Source: Chytridium lagenaria (taxonomy: Eukaryota; Chytridiomycota; Chytridiomycetes; Chytridiales; Chytridiaceae). From it: a stretch of 64,000 nt of DNA. Shown here piece by piece: positions 1-11,114 of this stretch (position 1 is the first letter of the stretch; each line of letters opens with the position of its first letter). The notes below the pieces were generated by a model that had not been told where the DNA came from, searched no databases, and saw only the letters and a program-made list of their open reading frames with translations. The position numbers and the translations under genes were made by a program. The stretch spans positions 39,139-103,138 of the forward strand of contig JAHLKC010000143.1 in the NCBI GenBank assembly GCA_025449115.1. The letters are read 5' to 3'.

Positions 1-3000
1 TCCTTCGAGTTACGCCTGCCTCCTCGCAAAAAAAGCCCTCCTGTCCGTACCCAGGACCACTTCTTCCTCGGCAAAGACGAAATTCCCAACAAAGTCGATG
101 ATGACGACGACTCTTACGATGACACTCAATCCTCCTATACATCCTCTTCCAACGCTTCACCTGTACCCGCTTCAACTCAGAAAAAAGCCGATACTTCAAT
201 CCATGTTGTTCGTAAACCCGGAACTTCCGCGCACCCACCGTTAAACCGCCAAGAATCTTCCAACGATGTACCGTTCCGCACGACATCCCTTTCTGTTCCG
301 CAACCTTACCGCTCAAACATTGTACCTGCATCTCCGACACCAACAGCGTCGCCATCTCCCAAAGTGACCAACAAGAAGGGATTTATGAGTCTTCAAGAGG
401 CGTTTCAATTCATTCGTGGAGGAAGCACCGCGTCGAAACCAAATGACGGACCGTCGACCACTCCAGTGACACCTACACCTGATGAAGAGGACGAAAGAGG
501 ACGGAAGGTTGTTTCAGTTGCAGCGACATTTGGGGGGTCTAGTGGGAGGGGGAGCGGAATTGTGAAGGATGAGGAGAGGGGGCGGTCGTCTTCGATGGAT
601 TCGGCTTTATCGGGGGGGTCGAGGGATGGAAGGAGGACGAGGTCGACGCCACCGAGAAAAAGCGGGGAGGAGGGCGAGGGGGCGGCGGTGTCGCCGTCCT
701 TTAAGCAGGCGTTGGGGAGGTTTAAAGCTTTAGCTGTTGGAGGGGAGGGGGGTTTGAAGAGGGAGGGGGAGACGCTTGTGAAAGGGGGTAGACCGTGGTC
801 TGGTGGTGGGACGGGTTCTGCGCAGGCAAGCATAGAGAGGAAGGCGTCTGCGCCTGAGATTAGGTTTAATGGGAGGGATGGAGAGAAGGGGTTCCAGTCA
901 AAGGAGGTGAGGGAGGCGTTTGGGAGGGCTAGAGCTGAAATTGAGAGTAAGCTTGGTTCACCTTCTGCTCTTAAATCGTCACCTTCTATATCGGGGGCGT
1001 CGAGGTATGATGGGCAGAGTGCGGCGACAAATTCGATTTGGACCAATTCAACGCCGTCCCCGCCTGCGCCTATGAGACATATGATATCGGATGATGGTTT
1101 GCATGATTCTGTAATGAAGAGGGCCGGGATTGCGGCTGGCGAGTGCTTCTGCCGCTGTTGAGGGGAATGGGAGGGAGGAGGAACGGAGAGATGCTCGAAG
1201 CGGCAGGGAGAGGAGGAGGGAGAAGGGGCGGAGGAGGGGAGGAGACAAGAAGAGGAAGGAGGAGGTTACTGTTGAGGAGGAGGCCGTTGGGAAGGAAATG
1301 TTGAGCTGCGGCAGTTGGCGGGTGTTGCTGTGAGAAATGGGAAGGAAGATCCTTCTTCGGCAACGACGTTGCTGCTTGCACAGTTGTTGACGTCGCACCA
1401 GACGCAGCAACAGGAGATGGCGAGCTTGAGACAGAGGCAACAGGATCAACAGATTACGATGTTGCAGCAACAGATTTTGCAACAACAGCATCAGCAGGTG
1501 CAGAGCGTTGTTGCTGGTGAGTTTCTTTTTAATTTGATATAGTAATTATCAACGTTTATGCTTGATTCTCATGTTTTGGTTTAAAGTTACTGCACAGCGT
1601 CAGAAAGAGGAGGAGGAACGGAAAGCCCTTCAACTCCACAACAACTTCAAGCTCAACTTCTAATGACGCCTTATGGCTACTTTAACGTCCATCAATTCCC
1701 CAACGTCAACCCATACGCCCCCGTCAATCCTCTGACAAATCCTACCGCCGCGGCGTCCATAAACCCCCTCGCATTCTCTCAAAACCTCGCTACCCTCCAG
1801 AACCCGCTCGCATACCCCAACAACCTTCCCCTCCAACACAACCCCAGCACCCATGAACCGCATCCACCTTAAGAAGCCACTTCCACCACCTCCCGCTGTG
1901 TCGCAACCAGACCGGACGTTCTTTCCCTGCTAAAATACCGCGATAGCGATCAGATGAATTTGACGGCGATGAGTTCTCAAGCGCTTTGACCACGTCGTCT
2001 GAGGCTGCGCCTGAGCAGACGGGCGGTGCGAGGGGCTCACTGGCGAGAAGGGCGGCCGCCGCCGCGGAGGCCAAAAAGTCTAAACGGTCCAAGTCGGAAC
2101 CGGTTGTGGAGGGCGGAAAAGGCAGGAGGAGGAAGTGGCGTCGGAGGATGTTCCGCTGGGGCTTGTTAAATTGAGAAGCGCGTCGGTGGCGAGTTTGAGG
2201 TCTGCGGCGGATATTTTGAGTAGTTTGCCGAGGAAACGGGCGACGGGTGGAGAGGGAAAGGTGGAGTTGGCACATGTTGCGGTGAATAAGCCGTTGCCGG
2301 TGACGCCGAAAGTAAAGCCAAAGGGAGCTAGACCGTTTATGTTGAAGACGAGTGCGGCCGTGGTACCACCCCCACCTGTGGGACCGCCGCCTGATGGACC
2401 TTTTGCTGTGAACGAACCGACGGTTGAGACGGTGAAGAGTCATCCTTATGTGACTGGTGCAAATGAGGAGGTGATGAGGAGTAATCCTTATGTGACTGGT
2501 GCAAATGAGGAAATAATAAGGAGTAACCCTTATGCGCCGATTGATGCCAGGACGACGGTTTCGGCTGTTTCTGCTTCTGAAGGGTTGCTGCATTCTCCTA
2601 TGGCGACTTCGCAGACTCTTGTCGAGAGTGCATTACAGGGGCAGGAGAGCGGAGGAAGGAGGAAGCAGGGAGGATCGAGAGAGGAGTATGAGAGGCCGAG
2701 AATTGATATTCCTTATGAAGGGTTTGAGTGGGATATGCCGTGGATTGACGAAGGGTATGATGTGGAGAGGTACGGGGCGACATCAGCGCCTGCTTATCAT
2801 CCTAGGGAGTATCGACCAGCATATGTAACACCGCAAAGATATCCAACTTCAGCATCGTATGGGAGGGAATATAGGTATTATCCTACGCATGAGACATGGT
2901 CATCGGGATCGACACGTTTGCATGAACCACCACCACGGATTGGGAGTTTAGCGCATTTCAGAGATGAGAGGAATGGGTGGGAAGATTTGAGGGAGGAGGA

Positions 3001-3414
3001 CATGAGGGATGTGATGTATCGATGGGATGAGTGGGATGATGGGATTGATGTGGGGATGGATGCGATTAGTTTTGTGGAGGCTAAGAGACGGAGGGAGGCG
3101 AGGCAGGAGTTGGTGCGTTGTCGGTTGGTGCGAGGGCTGAGAGACGGAGGGAGGAGGAGCGACGGATGGAACGTGGGGAGCGACGAGGGGAGGCTGTTAG
3201 ACGGAGTGTTTCGCAGCCACCTGTGAGGGGATGGGAGAGGGAGAGTTTTGGGGAGGTTGGAGGTAGTGTGGGGAGGGGGTTGAGGGGTCGAGGGAGGTAT
3301 GGGGAGGCGGTGATGGCGGGAGGGTTTGGGACTTTTGGGAGGTCGGGGTGGTTGGGGAAGGGGTTTGGGAAAAGGGATGTTTTGGAGGTGAGGAGAATTG
3401 AGGCGGAGATTTGA
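1..3414 (+). CDS. Low-complexity Ser/Pro/Gln-rich protein, 5' end outside window
   Basis: The reading frame is already open at base 1, so the start lies upstream. I do not recognise the protein. It runs through an acidic and Ser-rich stretch, a basic Ser/Gly region, a Glu/Arg-rich coiled-coil-like stretch (about 1130-1330), a Gln-rich run (about 1400-1500), a Pro/Asn/Ala-rich stretch (1663-1860), an Ala/Lys-rich segment (about 2030-2110) and a Tyr/Pro-rich tail with a 14-residue tandem repeat (2450-2535). A GT-AG intron fits 1517-1586. The frame changes near 1140, 1320, 1640, 1920, 2130 and 3120, and each new frame continues the same composition, so these look like small indels inside one gene. 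An AATAAA at 3756-3761 is a likely poly(A) signal. Function unknown; disordered scaffold-like composition. Confidence 0.6.
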
Positions 3415-3819
3415 TTGAAAGGTGCGTGTTATGGCGTTCCTTTTTGCGTGTTTCGGCGTTTTTTTTATTGTTGTTGCTTGGAAGTTGCGATAGCTTATTT
3501 CCGTTTTCGTTTTCATTATTTTTTATGCGGCTTTTTTTTTTAAACGACTTTCTTTTTTTTTTTATGCGTACATTTTTTTTTAAAACTTTAATTATGTGTG
3601 TCGACTTTCTTGTGGATCCATTTCGACGGTTGGTTTTTGTTGATGGGCATTGGATTGAGGGATTTTTTATATTACGCGACCGTAGTTGGTGTCTTTATTT
3701 TCTGTAAGTTTTTGGAGTGATGAAATATGAATTTGGCGGCTGTTCTCTGTAATGCAATAAAGTGTTTATGATGTCCGTTTATTAACTCTGCGCAAGCGCC
3801 ACCACCTCGACAACCCCTG

Positions 3820-4396
3820 TTACGATCTCCCCACTACCATGGTCAACCCTATTCCTGCAACAACCACATCCAGCATTGTCCTAAACAATCGTTAATGAAG
3901 GGAGAAGGACGTCGGACAAGGGGACTTACACGTATGTCTGCCATATACAGTAGAAGAGATGTAGGAAGACAGTGGCGATGGTGAGACCTAGGAAGATCAG
4001 GATGGAGGGTTTATGTTCGAGTTTGTTGCCGCGGGTGCCTGGGTGGTGTTTTATTATTTTACAAGCAGATGAACTGGAGTCGTTACCTAGAAATAGACGG
4101 GTTGTTTCGATGATGAGGAAAGGTAGGAGGGTGAAGAGTTCGAGGGGGTAGGCGGTGGGAGGGGTATGGGAAGGAGGTGCCTGTGGATGTTAGACTGAGT
4201 GGCGGGAGTGGTGCTACCTTTGTAAATGAGGAGGGAGAGGAGACATAGCCATTGGAGGGGGAGGTAGATTTGATTAAAGTGGAGGAGGATTTGGAGGGAG
4301 AGGGAGGATAGCTAGAGGGAGAGACGGGGTTAGTGTGAGGTGAGTTGATGGTGAACAAACAATTCGAGCTCCAGCAGTGTCGGATGTTCCAAACAT
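3820..4396 (-). CDS. TMEM216/TMEM17-family ciliary transition-zone membrane protein
   Basis: Known role of the family: small four-pass proteins of the MKS/tectonic module at the ciliary transition zone. Spliced from 5 exons: 4396-4361, 4311-4218, then exons ending near 4086, at about 3930 and at the stop at 3820. The hallmarks are visible in order: LSLQILLHFN in the first membrane segment, LIYKG followed by PYP, then LIIETTRLFLG directly joined across an intron to TRGNKLEHKP, and WQTYV before the last membrane segment. These match the YKG..PYP, E..RLF.GT.GN and QTYVLRL..V positions of TMEM216. One apparent frame shift lies near 4165. The first intron is 49 bp with a CTAAC branch-like site. 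Divergent from MtnB, with 111 bp between the starts. A cilium gene fits a zoosporic fungus. A minus-strand AATAAA lies at 3783-3778. Confidence 0.8.
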
Positions 4397-4507
4397 TTGA
4401 AGTAGAACTTGTCCCTAAACGCAATTGTCGGATGCCAACTTTTGGGACGAAATTTCTCCTTGAATGGCTTCCTCATGACGAGGAACGGGAACGGGGAGCA
4501 TGCGAGC
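4397..4507. promoter_or_regulatory. Short divergent intergenic region between TMEM216-like gene and MtnB
   Basis: Only about 110 bp separate the two inferred start codons, so both genes must share this region or have promoters reaching into the opposite gene. No TATA-like motif is obvious. The MtnB start is uncertain because of a possible frame shift, so the exact size may change. Confidence 0.45.
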
Positions 4508-5711
4508 ATGACCATGATGTTTATGTCAAGTCGAGTGATCCGGAGCATCCGGTGAGTGGAATTATTATTGGAATGGTTGGAGTTTGGGGGCTTGTGCGTG
4601 GATGATGTAGGGGGGCATGGCGTCAGCTTTCTTTGTTCTTCCTTTGATGCTTAATCTTACGCTGATGATTGCAGGCGAACCTCATCCCTGAATTGTGCAA
4701 GCAAATGTGGAATCTTGGATGGGTTACGGGAACAGGGTGAGGTTTTCTATTCTAGGTGTTTGCATCCCAGCCCTGACGTTCCTTTCCTTTTTTCGTTTTA
4801 CTTGTATCCGGAAACAAAAATACGAAAATAACAACAACAGCGGCGGCATGACCATCAAAAAAGAGTAAGTTGGATGTATATTCTAACGATGCATATTAAC
4901 CCCTCCACTCTTTCTAGCGAAAACATCTACATTGCCCCCTCTGGTGTCCAAAAAGAACGCATGTCCCTGAAGACCTCTTTGTGCTCACACCAGACCGCGC
5001 CATCCTCCGCTCTCCTCCCCCACAAAAGGTTGGAAAATGTCCCAATGCGCCCCTCTCTTCTTCAACGCCTACGATCTCCGTCACGCTGGTTCATGCATCC
5101 ACACTCACTCTCAGAACGCTGTGATGGTCACGTTGTTTGTATGGGGAGGTGTTTGAGATCACGCATCAGGAGATGATTAAAGGGATTAGAGTTGGATCGA
5201 CGAAAGAGAGTTTGAGGTTTTATGATACGTTGCAGGTGCCGATTATTGAGAACACGGCCGAGGAGGAAGATTTGCAGGAGAGGATGGCGGAGGTGTGTGG
5301 TTACCACTTTTTTCTTTTATGTGCATGACGTTTTTTTGTTTGTTTTCTTCTGAACTTTTTCCGTTATCAGGCTATGAAAAAGTATCCCAACACCAATGCT
5401 GTTCTCGTCAGGTACATAACACCCCACCCTTTCCTTTCGCGTCTCTATCCCTCTTTTCTTCAATTTCCTTTATTAAAGCCTGCCCCTTTTCTTGTGTATA
5501 CACTTTTACTAAACAAACGTTTCATAGACGTCACGGTGTCTACGTGTGGGGCGAAAATTGGCAAAAGGCGAAATCCATGACCGAATGCTATGACTACCTT
5601 TTTGAGATTGCGGTCAAGATGAAGGCGATTGGGGTGGATCCAGCAAAGATTCCAGAGGATAGCGAGTATTGTGAGGTTGCAACGAAAAAGCGGAAACTTC
5701 TTCATAAATAA
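4508..5711 (+). CDS. Methylthioribulose-1-phosphate dehydratase
   Basis: MtnB/APIP family (fungal Mde1): a class II aldolase-like zinc enzyme that dehydrates methylthioribulose-1-phosphate in the methionine salvage pathway, in the cytosol. Exons: to 4551, 4675-4736, 4841-4864, 4918 to about 5293, 5371-5411 and 5528-5711, all with GT-AG junctions. Seen in order: [51 protein letters not shown], the zinc-binding [11 protein letters not shown] motif, [27 protein letters not shown] and [14 protein letters not shown]. Apparent frame shifts at about 4968, 5028 and 5143 all fall in conserved stretches. The start is placed at the ATG at 4508, which needs one more small shift to join SSDPEHP; an in-frame ATG at 4432 is the alternative. 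The identity is secure; whether the allele is intact is not. Confidence 0.93.
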
Positions 5712-5834
5712 ATGGTGTTTGAAGAATTATTCCACATTCACCTCTTTTTTTTTTAGGTGTTTTTTTTTCGGTGTGGTGATGGCTTTTTTTAGGTGGGTAG
5801 TTTTTGATGTTGGTTTTATGTGGATATTTGAACG

Positions 5835-5935
5835 TGTCTCCGTGGGGCGAGGAAAGGCGAGATTAGATTGACTGAATACTACAACTACCTTTTTTTTTTT
5901 TTGAGATTGCGAAGATGACGATAGGGATGGAACCC
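5835..5935 (+). pseudogene. Decayed duplicate of last MtnB exon
   Basis: About 100 bp here align by eye with the last MtnB exon around 5538-5640. The shared order of blocks is GTGTCT.CGTGGGGCGA, AAGGCGA, TGA.TGAATNCTA, ACTACCTTTTT, GAGATTGCG, AAGATGA and GAT.GGGATGGA. The copy has a short deletion and an expanded T-tract and has no open frame. It sits about 125 bp past the MtnB stop, so it is a local tandem duplication that decayed. Nothing else is recognisable in 5936-6300 apart from T- and A-rich tracts. Confidence 0.65.
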
Positions 5936-6301
5936 CTCTTGACTGCATTTTTTCTTGTGAAGCTAAGGCGAGGGGGTTATTTTGCGTGGTTCTGTGGTGT
6001 TTCACCTTAAAGTAACAATACACGGGGCTAAGCACAGATTTTTCGTTTCTTTTCTTCTTCTGTATGCGCGTGAATTGATCAGCAGAACCATACAGCGTTA
6101 CGAAACTATGAAAAACTTTAAGAAAAGGTTGGTCAATCCCCCCTTCCCACTTAATATGGGCGTATAAAGGAAAATATATATATTTCGCACTTGGTTTAAA
6201 AAGTAACCAAAAAAAAAAAAAAAGGTAAGCCGTGAACCGTATCAGTTTGTTTAAAAATGTGAGAGGGATGGGGGGGGGGATGAACATTGGCATGAAATGT
6301 T

Positions 6302-8085
6302 TTAAGGTTGATACACGGGTAACGTCTCCGAAACAGTCGGCACGCTCGACACAATCCTAGAAGGCGAAGGTGTGGGCCGTCTCGCATCCACATCCACCGC
6401 CTTAGCAACCTCCACCAACACCAGCGCATCCAAAATCCTCCGTCTCCCAACCCCACTCCCACTCCCATGATCCACAATAGAATAAGGTGGCACCTCTCCA
6501 CCCCCCCCACACACCACCTCCACACAATTCTCCATCACCTCCACCCTTCGAACAGCCAACTCGGTCTCAGCGTCCACCACCTGCTGGGCAAGGACTTTGG
6601 CGCGAGGACGAAGGGGACGCGTGGATTCGAAAATGTAGTTGAGGGTTTGATGGATTTGGTCGAGTTTGCCTTGGACTTTGATCATGATGGCGCGGATCTT
6701 GAGGGATGGGTTGTGGGTGTTGGTGGTATCGGGTTCAGGGCTGTAAGAAGGGGTTAGGGTTAATGTGGGTGAGCGATAAAAGACCCAGTATTGGGGATGA
6801 GAAGAAATATTTAAAAAGGGACCATAAAAGGGTTGGTGTTGTGAAAGGGGTAACAAATAAAAAAAAATAGCAAAAGAACAAACGCGAACGACGGATAGCA
6901 AGAAAAGCAACTTACATATCTTGATGCTCTGGCAACAACGCATCAATCGAGAACGCATTCTGCGTCAATATCTCTGCTCTCAGCATCATCTCCTTCGCCT
7001 CTACCCAAAAGAAAACACTACATTAGAAAAAAAACACACAAAAAACCCCCCTCATTCCAAACACTCACCACAAGAAACCTCGCTACCACAAACTCCTCAT
7101 GCGTATCATAATCAATCAACACCTTTAATATCAATATCGCAGCCTCCATGTACTTGACTGCATTCTTAAGTTCACTCTCTGCCGCTGCGTGGCGGTCGAG
7201 TTCATCAAGAGTCTAAAAAAGGAAAAGTTAAGAGAATAGAGGGTAAGGAAGAGGCAGTGCTTACGGATTTCAGATTATTCCGTAAACTGGTGATTTTTAG
7301 ACGTATTGATTCGTCTTCCTTGTCGCCCTCAAATACCTAACACCATAATGAGCCCCAGAAAACGAAAAAAAAAAGAAAGGCCATACATCATCGAAAAGCG
7401 TTTTAAGCTCTTTCCGTAGTCCATCGACATCTTTACTTTTTTCATCAAGTTCAGCAGCCTTTAAAGAAATGTATCAGAAAAAAAAGGGACGCCGGAAAGT
7501 GTGTGGGGAGGGGAGAGGGCTACCTCTATAACGGCGGTCAAGAGTTTCTCGGATGAAGCTTCAATCCCCTTTTTGACTTTTTCTTCAGCCTTTTTCAGGA
7601 ATTCGATTTCACGAGTGGCTTGGTGGACTCGTTGGTCAAGGTTCCCCTGTTATTGTGTGAGTACAAGGAGGATAAAATGGAGGGACTGACGTTGAGTTTT
7701 GCGGCGACGGAAGAGAAGCTCAACTGCAATGATGTTAGAAAACGAAAGAGAGAGAAAAACTGACGGTTTGCAGGCTTTTCAATTGTGCTTCAAACTTTTT
7801 TCTATACGGGATTGTTTAGATGATGAATATAAGAAAGATGAGGTGATGGGGGATCCGCACCTTTCTGTTTTCACGACGCGTCCAGTTCCCGCTTTTCAAG
7901 TTCGAGCACGTTGCGGATGTTGGAGATGAAGCGTTTCTAAAAACAGGAAGGGGGCGTTTAGGAGACGAAGGAAAAAAGAATTGGTGTTGTACCTGAATGG
8001 GGATTTGCTTTTGGATGGGATGGAGTGCTGATATTGCTGACGAGAGAACCTCTAAACGGTAAAGTTAGTGTTGTGGAAGAAAAAG
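6302..8085 (-). CDS. Multi-exon coiled-coil protein, unknown
   Basis: Reading the minus strand from about 8085 gives at least nine small exons separated by 30-100 bp GT-AG introns. Recognisable pieces in order are ALHPIQKQIPIQ, RFISNIRNVLELEKREL (about 7880-7930), KFEAQLKSLQT, DQRVHQATREIEFLKKAEE (about 7530-7650), AAELDEKSKDVDGLRKEL, DESIRLKITSLRNNL, a helix around KNAVKYMEAAILILKVL (7080-7210), EMMLRAEILTQNAFSIDALL (6915-7000) and a long last exon (about 6740-6302). Heptad-like Leu/Ile spacing and many charged residues predict coiled coil. The C-terminus is basic/Ser-Pro rich and ends in LPVYQP. The first exon is not resolved. I do not recognise the family. Confidence 0.6.
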
Positions 8086-8333
8086 ATGTTATGTGTGAAA
8101 GAGGGATTAATTGTAATTATATAATGATGTCACTGAATTCATTGCTGAAGCAATAAACAAAGCCAATGTATATCTAATGTTGGCGCATCGCAAAACCAAT
8201 CAATCCGATTAATGCAATAAATGTATGCGCCCGACAGGCCCTTCTTTGAGACTATAGTCCTTGTAAGCATCCAAGATTATATGTTCTCTCCATTATTCGA
8301 TATTCGGCCTTCTGACAATACTCCTTCACCACC

Positions 8334-8657
8334 TCACCCTCCAAAAACCGCCAAATCCTCTTCCCACCCATCAAAAAAGAACAATCCCTTCTCACCATAT
8401 TTATCCAACGCTGCTGCAAAATGCGCTGGTATCAGTGCTCTCTGCTGGCTCGATATACCAAGCCCCTGATTTGGCGTAGCAGCCGTTGACGAAGAAGATG
8501 ACGAAGGTGCAGATACAGAATGTGACGATGCAGCGAGTGAAAAGAGATTTGTTAATGAGGATCTTGCAGAGTCGTATAATTCGTCTGCTACGGAGGATAG
8601 GACGTAGGATGATGATGAGGAGGAGGAGGTGGGATCCATAGATGCTGTGCCTAGCAT
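8334..8657 (-). CDS. Small Ser-rich hypothetical protein (107 aa)
   Basis: Uninterrupted frame from the ATG at 8657 to the stop at 8334. The N-terminal half is Ser-rich with a polar tract. The C-terminal half (ISSQQRALIPAHFAAALDKY) is ordered-looking and ends with GLFFFDGWEEDLAVFGG, a composition unlike random sequence. No domain recognised. It follows the coiled-coil gene on the same strand upstream, and its own upstream region contains a second open frame (8702-9154) that looks random. Could be a real small protein or a last exon. Confidence 0.4.
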   Translation of the reverse strand: MLGTASMDPTSSSSSSSYVLSSVADELYDSARSSLTNLFSLAASSHSVSAPSSSSSSTAATPNQGLGISSQQRALIPAHFAAALDKYGEKGLFFFDGWEEDLAVFGG

Positions 8658-8699
8658 GATTTTTGTGAAGGAGGGGGGTTTGGAGGTTTCGTTCCCACG

Positions 8700-11114
8700 G
8701 TTCAGGATGGATATTGGTTGGGTTGGTTTCTTTGTCGAGAGGGGTTGGATGAAGGAATGCAGATGATGAAATGGGGAACGTGGATGGTGGTCTGCTGGGG
8801 ATCTCCCTTGCGATTGGGGGTTAAAAGGACTTCTCCAGCCCTTTGAGACAAGCTAGCCGTTACGCCGTTGACTGTCAAGGAAATCGAATCTAGGTGTTGG
8901 TTTTCTACCTCCCTCCTTTCTTTTCTCCACTTTGTTTTCTTTTCTGAATATACCACGTAGAGGATGGGAAGATGATGCCTGCCAGTGGTAGATGAATGCA
9001 GCTCTTGGAGGGGACAGCGTAGGTTCGCAGTGAGTTGATGTGGTAGGTAGGTAGGCAGGCAGGTTGGTTGGTTGGTTGTGTGAGGTATAAATGTAATTAT
9101 AGTTTTTTGTGCAGTAAACATGAATATGAAGGCGTCGCACACAAAGGGATACAACCGAATATGAATTTTTATGTTTTCGAGAACAACAAAAAAACATTTT
9201 TTTTTTTAATTTTTGTTTTATAATATTTAATTAATGAATTATTTTAATTAATCCATCATTCTGGACATTTTACCTAAATGAGTTTGTGTTACTTTATAGT
9301 GATAAATTTTTATTTATTTAAATAATTAAATAATATTATTAATATATGCATCCAAGTTTAAACCGAATATAACTATTTTATAATAACCAATTGATGACTT
9401 ATTAATAAAATAAATAATCATTAATTAAATAATTAATCAGTCATTCATTATTCAATTTTAATATTCACACCCACGTACACCAACTATTACATACATATAT
9501 TATTTACATCATCCATCCATCCATCCATTCATCTATCTATCTATCCATTCGATTCCATATTCATTCATTCATTTCTGCACTTCAACCCAACCCCACCCCC
9601 CCTCTTCCTACCAGATATCCAATCCCCTCCTTTTCATTACACTTCACACGGCACCTACCCTTGCTTCACTCATTACTATACCAACCACCGTCACCACCAC
9701 CACCACCACCAACCATCAAATACCACAAAATACCTCCTTGCAGGTCATCCTTCAATCTCAAAACATCTAAATCGAAAGGACATTTTGCTATCAAGGGAGG
9801 ATTCATTACCTTCAAGTAGCAGGAAAGGAGGACATAACATATTAGTCGACTCAGCCAAAAGGGGGAGACCAGTGACATCACCACACAGCTTCTGCCCTAC
9901 AAGACGCATTCAGCATTGTATTCGTCTACCATACCTCGGCATTCAAAGGATAGAGAGGATACCTCTGCTGCTACTGTGACTGTCAAAAAGCTTCACATCC
10001 ACCCTCGCCACCTTCCTACATTTTCAGCCTTGTGTATTTGGGACGCATTGGGGGCGCTCTGGACTTTGATACCTGTTAGCTTTTGGATAGGTGAGCTTGC
10101 AGCAACTCTAGAAAGTATATTGTCTGTTGGAATTGCTCTGGACGTGGGAAGGTGGTTGGGCAAAGCAGTGCCCCCCATCTTTTCTTATTTTTTTTGGACC
10201 TTGGGATTCCTTCATGCATTCATGCATGCATGCGGGTGGATGGCTTGTTGATGACGGATGTTGCATTGGACATGGGGACTGAGAACTGGGTGTTTTTGAG
10301 GATGGGTTTGAATGCAATTTGCATGGGTACATTTTGTATTGCTTGGTGTCTTACATCCTTTTGCTACTCATCACTTGAAGTATACGTGGTTGATGGAATG
10401 CGAATGGAAGACTTTGAAGCACATAAATATGGAAATGGAATGCATTTGGAAGGGTGTTTTTTTGAAGGAATACTTTTGCGTCTCCAGCGAGACGACATGG
10501 TTGAGGCATCTTTCTACCCATAGATAGATATGAGGGTATTGTTTTAAATAATCCCGTCGTCTCTTTCTTGTACTCCCTTTGTGTTCTAATGATAATGGGG
10601 GAATTGGAATCTTGACAAGTCTCTTTCTTGCTTTGTTTGGACTTCAGCTTTTGGAGAAGACTCCGATTTCCTTCTCCGACTCTTTATTATTTATATTCTG
10701 GACTCTTCTTTTTTTTTATTTTTTATTATATATAATTTGGGAGGCCAAAACAAACACGCGCGTGTTCTTAAAACTCCGACTCTTTTCTTTCTTCAACCTC
10801 CACTCCACACTCTCCTTTCCTATCTATCCAACCCATCCATCTGCCCATCCATCTTTTTTGTTATTGTTTGTTTTTCTTAACTCCTTAGAACGTCTCTCTT
10901 TCTCTCCATCATCACCAACATTCTTTGTTACCTTTGACCGTCTCCCCCATCATCACTCTCTTTGTTCGCTGCTCTTCTTTTAAAGCATACATATATTAGA
11001 GAGCTTAATCATTTACCACCCCCTTCTCTTACATAGAGCGATTCTCGACTGGTCGTTTGTTTTGATCCCCATCAGGTAAGATTCTGTCTTTACACTCATC
11101 AATCATTCTTGATC
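8700..11114. other. Long non-coding interval, AT-rich then pyrimidine-rich
   Basis: No conserved coding signal over about 2.4 kb. 9190-9470 is extremely AT-rich with repeated TTAAT/ATTTA words. 9505-9560 is a (CATC)n/(CTAT)n microsatellite. 9660-10530 contains several open frames (for example 10152-10523) without recognisable composition. 10680-11060 is strongly pyrimidine-rich on the plus strand and leads into the start of the Cdc4-like gene, so it may be its 5' leader and promoter; a GTAAG at about 11095 could be a leader intron donor. Confidence 0.5.
9505..9560. repeat. CATC/CTAT tetranucleotide microsatellite
   Basis: Runs of CATCCATCCATC followed by CTATCTATCTAT and ATTCATTCATT. A similar CATC array occurs at 15227-15252, again upstream of a gene start. 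Confidence 0.85.

Noticed and set aside
405..1046. 213-residue minus-strand open frame opposite the first gene
   Set aside because: It is the antisense shadow of a GC-biased low-complexity coding region; its Ser/Pro-rich composition follows from the plus-strand codons.
3411..3707. Phe/Leu-rich 98-residue frame resembling a membrane protein
   Set aside because: It arises from poly-T tracts in the 3' region of the first gene and has no other support.
10152..10523. 123-residue plus-strand frame in the upstream region of the Cdc4-like gene
   Set aside because: No recognisable motif, no codon bias like the neighbours, and overlapping frames on both strands are equally long.
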